Part shown: positions 57,715 to 64,000 of the stretch, piece by piece
How the letters are laid out: every line of letters begins with the position of its first letter
How positions within the stretch are numbered: position 1 is the first letter of the stretch
NCBI RefSeq assembly: GCF_000004195.4
Contig: NC_030677.2
Location: forward strand, 42,843,142 to 42,907,141
Reading direction: 5' to 3'
DNA length: 64,000 nt
Source of the DNA: Xenopus tropicalis
Taxonomy: Eukaryota > Chordata > Amphibia > Anura > Pipidae
Notes under the pieces: model-generated
Database searches by the model: none
Seen by the model: the letters and a program-made list of their open reading frames with translations, nothing else
Told to the model about the DNA's origin: nothing
Position numbers and translations under genes: made by a program

Positions 57715-58020
57715 CAGGGGTCCCAACCTTTCTTACTCTTGAGCCACAGTCAAATGTAAAAAGACTTGGGGAGCAATACGAACGCCATAAAAGTTCATGG
57801 AGGAGCCAAATAAGGGCTGTGATTGGCTATTAGGCAGCCTCTATGCACACTATCAGCTTACAGGGGCTTTATTTGGTAGGAAATCTTGTTTTTATCCAAC
57901 CAAAACTTGCCACCAAGGCAGGAATTCAAAAATAACTCCCTGGTTTGGGGGCACTGAGAGCAACACCCAAGGGGTTGGGGAGCAACGTGTTCCCTCTGAG
58001 CCACTGGTTGGGGATCACTG
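57715..58020. mobile_element. hAT-like MITE (CAGGGGTCCC...GGGGATCACTG)
   Basis: CAGGGGTCCCAACCTTTC at the left and CTGGTTGGGGATCACTG at the right. Flanking CTATAGAG and CCATAGAC match at 6 of 8 positions. 306 bp; the ORFs in it are not conserved proteins. Confidence 0.85.
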
Positions 58021-58270
58021 CCATAGACAATTGTAACACAACAGACCAATTACCTTACAATATTTTTTTACTTGCAAGGCACAACCAATAATGACAAGGA
58101 TTTTTACACACAAAATAAAACCTTATTGTAACCTGTCCTAGTAAGATTAATGCAATGGGGAATATATTCTTAAGAACTACAAATAGTCAGTATTTATTAA
58201 AGAAAAATTAAGTTTGCAAGGTTTAATAGAAGCCAATGACAATTGTCTCTAACAACTTTATTTATTTTCC

Positions 58271-58475
58271 CAGTTATTAAAACATTTGAGTTTTTAGCCT
58301 CATTGAAAATGAATGGAACAGTGTTATTCTAGCCCGTGGGCAATTTTTTTTCTGCAACAAACGGACGTGGGAATATTACCAGCTAGCATTTGAGAAGAAA
58401 AGTTTTGCCCCCGTGATTTTTTCACGTCTGTTTTTTCCCCCCACAAACTCAAATTTTGATAAATCTGCCCCTAAG
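58271..58475. mobile_element. Degraded MITE with CTGCCCC end
   Basis: The right edge CTCAAATTTTGATAAATCTG is the same terminus type as in 33370-33774. The left end is uncertain. Confidence 0.45.
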
Positions 58476-59229
58476 AAAATAAAATATACTGGGATTTTTT
58501 AAACAATCTAACAACCAAATAAAAATGAATAAAATACCTTGTTACATATTAAATAATCTTTTTGCTAACATCTGCTGCATATGTATGTAAGTCTAGTGTA
58601 ACATAGAAATTCATTTGGGGAAGCAAAATCATAGCATATTGAGGAAATGTGTTTTATTTATTTCTTTTAGTCCTAAAAAGAAGTCAGAATTTCAAAATTA
58701 TTTCTCAGCTAATTAAATATAGTTTCTGCTGCTGGTTAATGGCCACATGTAGTATTTCTGGCACATCGGTAGAGAAGAAGCATTTAGAGACTGCTGTTTT
58801 GGGATAATTAGCTATTTTATGCCACGTTGACCCACTGCATAATGAACTGATGTGGGACCAATTAATAGGGAAAATCTTAAAGCCAACATATTTATAAACA
58901 GCTCCTTACATGGTTTCGCTTAACATCCAAATGTGCTCATTGCTGCACAGGTTTGTTCTGTCCCAGTACATGCTTACTATTCTGAATTTCGTAGCATTTG
59001 TTCCAACAAAAATGCTTAAATAATATTCAATATGTGCGTGTGTGTAGTTAGGCACTGTTGTTTACACCGACATTAGAGTCAGCCTTCACTTCTAAATGTA
59101 ATTTATGACGAATCATGCAACATGTTGGTCAGCAGTGGCCTCAGTTCAGTAAATGCTGCTAATGGAAATAATTATGTTATTGTGGTTGAGACTCAAATGA
59201 ATTAAAAACTGTATTAAAAGGGGTATAGA
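58476..59229. other. Single-copy-looking block, candidate conserved non-coding DNA
   Basis: No repeats or coding frames. It has several TAATTA-type homeodomain motifs (CTAATTAAAT near 58710, GATAATTAGC near 58804, CAATTAATAG near 58859). Conservation cannot be judged here. Confidence 0.25.
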
Positions 59230-59317
59230 TTCACGGGAGGAGGGGGTTATTCTTCCCCTTTACAGAGCGCTGGGAAGGCCCCATCTAGAATATGCTGTTC
59301 AGTTTTGGTCTCCAGTG
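59230..59317 (+). mobile_element. CR1-type LINE fragment (reverse transcriptase piece)
   Basis: The plus-strand frame from about 59246 reads [19 protein letters not shown], a hallmark segment of CR1-group LINE reverse transcriptases ('[15 protein letters not shown]'). Only about 30 codons survive. It is preceded by a short related piece and followed by unrelated sequence. Confidence 0.72.
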
Positions 59318-59596
59318 TCATTCGCATAGGCTTCTATGGAATAGATCTACTTGCAATGCCTGAGGATTCATCTAGTAATTCCACTGATACAGTTATGTTA
59401 TAAAGAAAATACTGGTGTGATCCAAAGAATAGAAATGATTTTGGCTTTTGAGCTTTCCTGTTGCTTAGGCTAGGAAACGGGGGGGAAATTATCATAAAAT
59501 TTCTCCCCGAGGTGTCAACATTTAATCAATCCTTAAATTAGCAAGCATAGCCCTACTAGATGTCAGATACGAGCTACAAACAACTGCACTGTTTGG
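59318..59596. other. Short spacer, nothing seen
   Basis: AT-rich spacer. Confidence 0.4.
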
Positions 59597-60036
59597 TACA
59601 GGTATCAGATCTGTTATCCGGAAACCCATTATTCACAAAGTTCCGAATTACAGAAAGACCATCTCCCATAGACTCCCATTTTAAGCAAATGATTCTAATT
59701 TTTAAAAATCTTTTTCTCTGTAATAATAAAACAGTACCTTGTACTTGATCCCAACTAAGATATAATTACCCCTTATTGGTGGCAGAACAGCCCTATTGGG
59801 TTTATTTCATGGTTAAATGATTCCCTTTTCTCTATAATAATAAAACAGTACCTGTACTTGATCCCAACTAAGATATAATTACCCCTTATTGGGGGCAGAA
59901 CAGCCCTATTGGGTTTATTTAGTGTTTACATAATATTTTAGTAGACTCAAAGTACAGAGATCCAAATTATGGAAAGACCCCTTATCTGGAAAACCCCAGG
60001 TCCCGAGTATTCTGGATAATGGGTGCCATACCTGTA
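59597..60036. mobile_element. Family A MITE, complete, with two 113-bp units
   Basis: TACAGGTATCAGATCTGTTA at the left and GTGCCATACCTGTA at the right. The body carries two copies of the 113-bp unit that is present five times at 4428-4990. Confidence 0.9.
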
Positions 60037-61739
60037 TACAAAAGGCTCCAAGTATGGTAGTTTACTGATGTCACAACTGATGTACCTGTAAATTTATTTA
60101 TCAACAATCATTTTTTTTCCACAAATCTTTTTGTTAATAATCAGCAATTCAAATTATGGTGTAACAGATATGAATTTGCAATATTTACTAAGAAGAAACA
60201 CAAAAAATGTGAATGTAAAAATTCAGCATTTGACAACTTTAGAGGCCATGTAACCAATGGGAGCTGTCCTAGGCAAAATTGTAACTGTGTTTGATACAAT
60301 AGTTATTTTTTAAGCTGTAACAATTTAGTGAATTGAATGAGGCAGGTTAACTCTGAACAGCCCTATAATACCTCATAGTTTGTACCTTAATTGAATATCA
60401 CCCCAGGCGATTTTTAATGGGGATTATTCTAAGACATATTTCACCTTTTTAATTTTTACCAATAAAGGTTAAGTTTTAATGTCCTACAACACCTGATCAA
60501 GTGAATTACCTGATTATAATTTTTACCTCTTTTAGACAGGGACCACCTGTTCTGGTGTCTCCTTGTATTTCTCCCTTTTCCTTTTTTTCTCTATAATTTT
60601 ACTTCAGTTGCACGTTACCTCAGTGTTCTCACTCCATTTCATACAACCTCAAGATAGGAGTGTAGATGGCTATAATTTGAAGGTGTATAGTTAGTGAGGA
60701 CGGTGCTAGCTCTCTCCATTCCTATATTAAAATTGTAACTGTGTTCAGTCAATGTGAGTTTTTGTTCATTTTTTTCAAGCTTTGAAAACCATTAAATATG
60801 ATGCAAAAATTACAAATTCAGTAAGTATTTATGTTTTTTTAAACAGTTTGTAAGTAGAAAAAAAATGACACAAGTATAAATGTTGACAAATAACCCCCTT
60901 AGAGTGACGGGTGCTCCCACTGACATTGCTCATGTGTGTGCGGCACTAACAGGCAAGGATTTACATGGCAGGCTCAGTGTTTCCTTAGTGAACTTTCAAT
61001 GCTTTTTTAATTACTTTTATGCACATTTTCAAGCATCATAACTAGTGTTCCCATAGAGGGCTCAAATGTACGGTGTATTGCATAGATTTCCCCTCAATAA
61101 TATACTGTAAATATGTATTTTAGGTATGGAGGAAGGATATTTGTGATGTGATGATTACCTGTGTATTTATTTATAAAATTCCACTGTGTCACTGACTGTC
61201 AAGAATGAAATGCAGAGGCTGGCAGTGTGTATTTTAAACATCATACTAATGAGAGCTTTCTGAGAGGAACAGAAATATTAGTGCCCCCCTGACTGTTTGT
61301 TTTCTAATGGTATGCTCTAGGAAAGCAGACTTCCCACTGATGAAACAATTATGGCACTTTGAGGAATCCAGACAATGAAGGAGGCACATTAAAAACTAAA
61401 CACTATCCTAAGACTATTCATATTTTATGGCTATTTTTAAAAGATAGAAGAACAAAGTAAAAGTTCTATAAATACTAAAATCCCTCAGCTCTCTTGAGGT
61501 CACATCAGAAAGCCTTGTCATAAAATATACCTTCTGATGTGATCATAGCTCAGCAGCGAATGCACAGAGAGCATGATAGAACGAATGCAGAGAACATCAC
61601 AAATCAAGGTGGCATATTTCCCTCTTTGTTTTTAAGGGAAGGAAAACATATAAAAATCTTTCATGTTGGGCTTTCTTAGAAATGAAATATGTATTCGCTT
61701 CCTATTTATCCTGAAATCCGAAGAACAATGTCATATACA
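60037..61739. other. No gene seen
   Basis: AT-rich single-copy-looking DNA. No supported feature. Confidence 0.45.
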
Positions 61740-62015
61740 GTGCTATTATTTTTATCCTTTATATGGTGCTGACACATTTACACAGCACTTTACGGAGATT
61801 ATACATCATTCACATCAGTCCCGCTCCAGTGGAGCTTACAGTCTACATGCCTATCACATTCACACACACTATGCTCAGATTCATTTGGAGACAATTATTG
61901 GAGAGTGGAAGGAATCCTGCTCAGACACAGGGAGAACATACATACTCCTTGCTGATCATGCCCAGGTCAAAATGGAATTCAAGAACCCAACACTGCAAGG
62001 CATAAGTGAGACCTT
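61740..62015. repeat. Interspersed repeat, fish/amphibian type
   Basis: Ordered segments GGTGCTGACACATTTACACA, CAGTGGAGCTTACAGTCTA, CACACACACTATG, GACACAGGGAGAACATACAT and ACTCCTTGCTGATCATGCCC match a widespread vertebrate repeat that I recognise by text but whose family name I will not assert. ORFs over it are shadows. Confidence 0.7.
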
Positions 62016-62023
62016 ATTTCAAT

Positions 62024-62195
62024 TGTAAGCTCTACGGGGCAGGGACCTATTTCCTACTGTGTACTCCCTGTGTATTTATACTTATGTATTGTATTTATTA
62101 TAAAGCTCATCCTTCCTGTGTGTAATTTTGTATATTGTATGGTTGTACAGTGATGCATATCCTTGTTGAGCTTTATAAATAAAGTTATACATACA
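62024..62195. repeat. Interspersed repeat (TTGTAAGCTCTACGGGGCAG type)
   Basis: From TTGTAAGCTCTACGGGGCAG to GAGCTTTATAAATAAAGTTA. The start is the inverse of the end of the repeat at 39048-39240. Confidence 0.7.
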
Positions 62196-64000
62196 TATAC
62201 TGTATTGAATTATTCTACCTCTACAGGAACATACAGTAGATAATACTGTACTCTGATGAAACAAAATGAATATTAGGCATCATATATTAATGGAGTTCAG
62301 AGTGTTATGCTAAAACATAGCAGCACCCTGGAAAATGGGGGAGATTAGCTAAATGCTATGGATGCTGGCTCTCCTGTTATTTTTATTGTGTACCCCCTTT
62401 GCTTGAGGAGGCTATACAATTTTGACTCCATATGACCAGGGTTTAAAAGACAAAAAGGCTGCAAAAACCTGCCTCCTATTCCAGCACAGTGCTCCTACTG
62501 ATGTGGGGGAACCCTCAGGGGTGCTAGAACCATAAGACAATGGTGGCAAAAAGTTAGCTTTAGCTCTTCTAGTGCAGAGAGCCCAATTGTGGTAGCAATG
62601 TCTGGAATTATGTTAAAATTTTCTTCATTGTGGATAAAAAAAACAAAATTGCAGTCAAAATTGGGCTCCAAAACTCACCTCTGGCAGCAGCAGCCCGCAA
62701 GTTACCTGGGGCGGCAAAAATCTACTCCTGATAACTTCAAGAGCTGAAATTCCTATTGCTCTCTCTGCAGTAGTGATGGGGGCCCCTTTTTGCACTGCTC
62801 AGACAGGCGGAATGGTAAGTATGGCATGCAAGGGGGGGGGGCAGCATTCGAAAGACTAACTTATGGTGGCAAGGGGCCAGGAATGCCCCTGTGAATAACC
62901 ACTTATATCTTCATCATCATCTTTGCAGGGAACTGTGCAATCTCTACAAAAGAGCCTATACATAAGTAGTAAAACCTTGTTAAACAGTGCAAAAATTGCC
63001 ACTTGCTCATGTATTGTATGCATGTTCATCTCTATCTTTGGTATTGGATAAAAGGACAATTCTGGAAATAAGTAATTGCACTCAGCACAAACAAACTGAA
63101 CTCAGAGGATGCAGACGCTGAAAAAAAGCTTGGGGTGTTCTTTATATTGTTTTCAGCACAGCAATTCACCCTTTGAAAAACAGCACCTTCAGACTTGTGT
63201 GTGTTCCTTACATGACCTTTAAATTCCTTCTCCGTGTCTTTGTTTCATTGCCAAATAAGATAAGAGTTTATCTTTAATAATGTATGAGTTAAATATGAAA
63301 TAGCTGGCGGTGCTGAGATTCAGCTGACATAAATATCCAAGACTATACCTAAGCACCACTTTAAAAACCTTGCAAGCCATAAATACACATACTGAGTGCA
63401 CATAAGTGAAGTGACCTTTTAGAATAAAATATTTGCTTAAAAATAACATCTTTTTATTATTTTTCAGCCAAGCAAATTTACAGTATTGAAGAAAAAAGTT
63501 CATAATAGAGAATCACATCTGCCAATGTTATTCATAGGAGGCTAGTGTAAAGTGGATTGAAATGGGATTACTTGACAACACACACTTTAATTGAAGCTAT
63601 CACCCGATTTGGTACCTAATGGGCAGAAATATAACTACGGGCCATTACAGCTTTTCATGTAGGCCATAACGTGAGATTTCAATCAATTTAGAGTTTACTG
63701 TCGCTATCCCATCTGCTTTAAGTACAAAGTGAATAAAAGTGTTGTAGCATTTCATTTTCAGTTAATGTATTCCTTTGAAGTGTACTTTATCAAAGCAAGA
63801 AAAAAAGTGACTTTATGGAAACAACATTAGACATAGGTCTCATACAAAAGGTACTTTAGTTGCTAATGTTTCCTTAAAATACTATGACTTAAGCACTTGC
63901 CTTACACCTTGAGATTCAGTAGCCAGCGCGACTCATGAACAGAACCTTGATATCAGCATCATGAATGAATTATAATTGTAAATGGTCATGGTTATTTGTA
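62196..64000. other. No gene seen; G-run near 62831-62841
   Basis: AT-rich. 63520-63760 is non-repetitive and has motifs such as GGGATTACTTGACA and TTTAATTGAAGC; conservation would have to be tested. No exon supported. Confidence 0.45.

Noticed and set aside
61663..62028. 121-codon ORF
   Set aside because: Covers a common interspersed repeat and has no protein domain.

Overview
The window reads as non-coding amphibian DNA, most likely from a clawed frog (Xenopus). It is AT-rich and packed with short foldback transposons of types I know from Xenopus: TTAA-flanked piggyBac-like MITEs, 3-bp TTA/TAA-flanked Harbinger-like MITEs, 8-bp-flanked hAT-like MITEs, and a family ending in CAGGTATGGGACC. 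I found no host protein-coding exon, tRNA or rRNA that I can support. The window looks like an intergenic or intronic stretch, and its coding content comes from transposons.

The centrepiece is a DIRS-type tyrosine-recombinase retrotransposon at about 14876-23041. It has inverted terminal repeats, an internal complementary region (ICR), a structured leader with three YY1-like motifs, a gag-like ORF1 with a likely 75-bp intron, an RT-RNase H-methyltransferase frame with two in-frame stops, and a tyrosine recombinase (YR) frame with one frameshift. The YR frame stays open across the whole RT/RH/MT region. The element went into an older MITE. It was then hit by a Tc1/mariner element (20624-22199, transposase broken) and carries two Harbinger-like foldback MITEs at the same sequence, one in the left ITR and one in the ICR.

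Layout. 1-1158: 17-bp minisatellite. 2986-7872: MITEs, including a 113-bp tandem repeat inside one MITE and a MITE-in-MITE. 8033-8905: 16-bp minisatellite with no stop in any of six frames. 10976-12403: AT microsatellites, a near-perfect 223-bp palindrome, and a decayed PIF/Harbinger transposase. 14876-23041: the DIRS nest. 24840-27457: a shared repeat with a 9-bp-flanked foldback insertion, an L1-like 3' end and a MITE. 31866-34529: nested MITEs and a hAT MITE. 37375-37935: hAT MITE carrying a 40-bp minisatellite. 39362-45839: more MITEs. 47258-48668 and 51394-52933: two MITEs in opposite orientation carrying the same 52-bp minisatellite (18 and 23 exact units). 54772-55221: a solo LTR with a 5-bp duplication. 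57231-62195: hAT and other MITEs, a CR1 fragment and interspersed repeats. The stretches between are AT-rich single-copy-looking DNA; a few could be conserved regulatory DNA, which cannot be judged from one sequence.

Two themes recur. Tandem repeats grow inside MITEs and are carried with them (113, 40 and 52 bp units). Transposons are nested cleanly enough that target duplications give the order of insertion.
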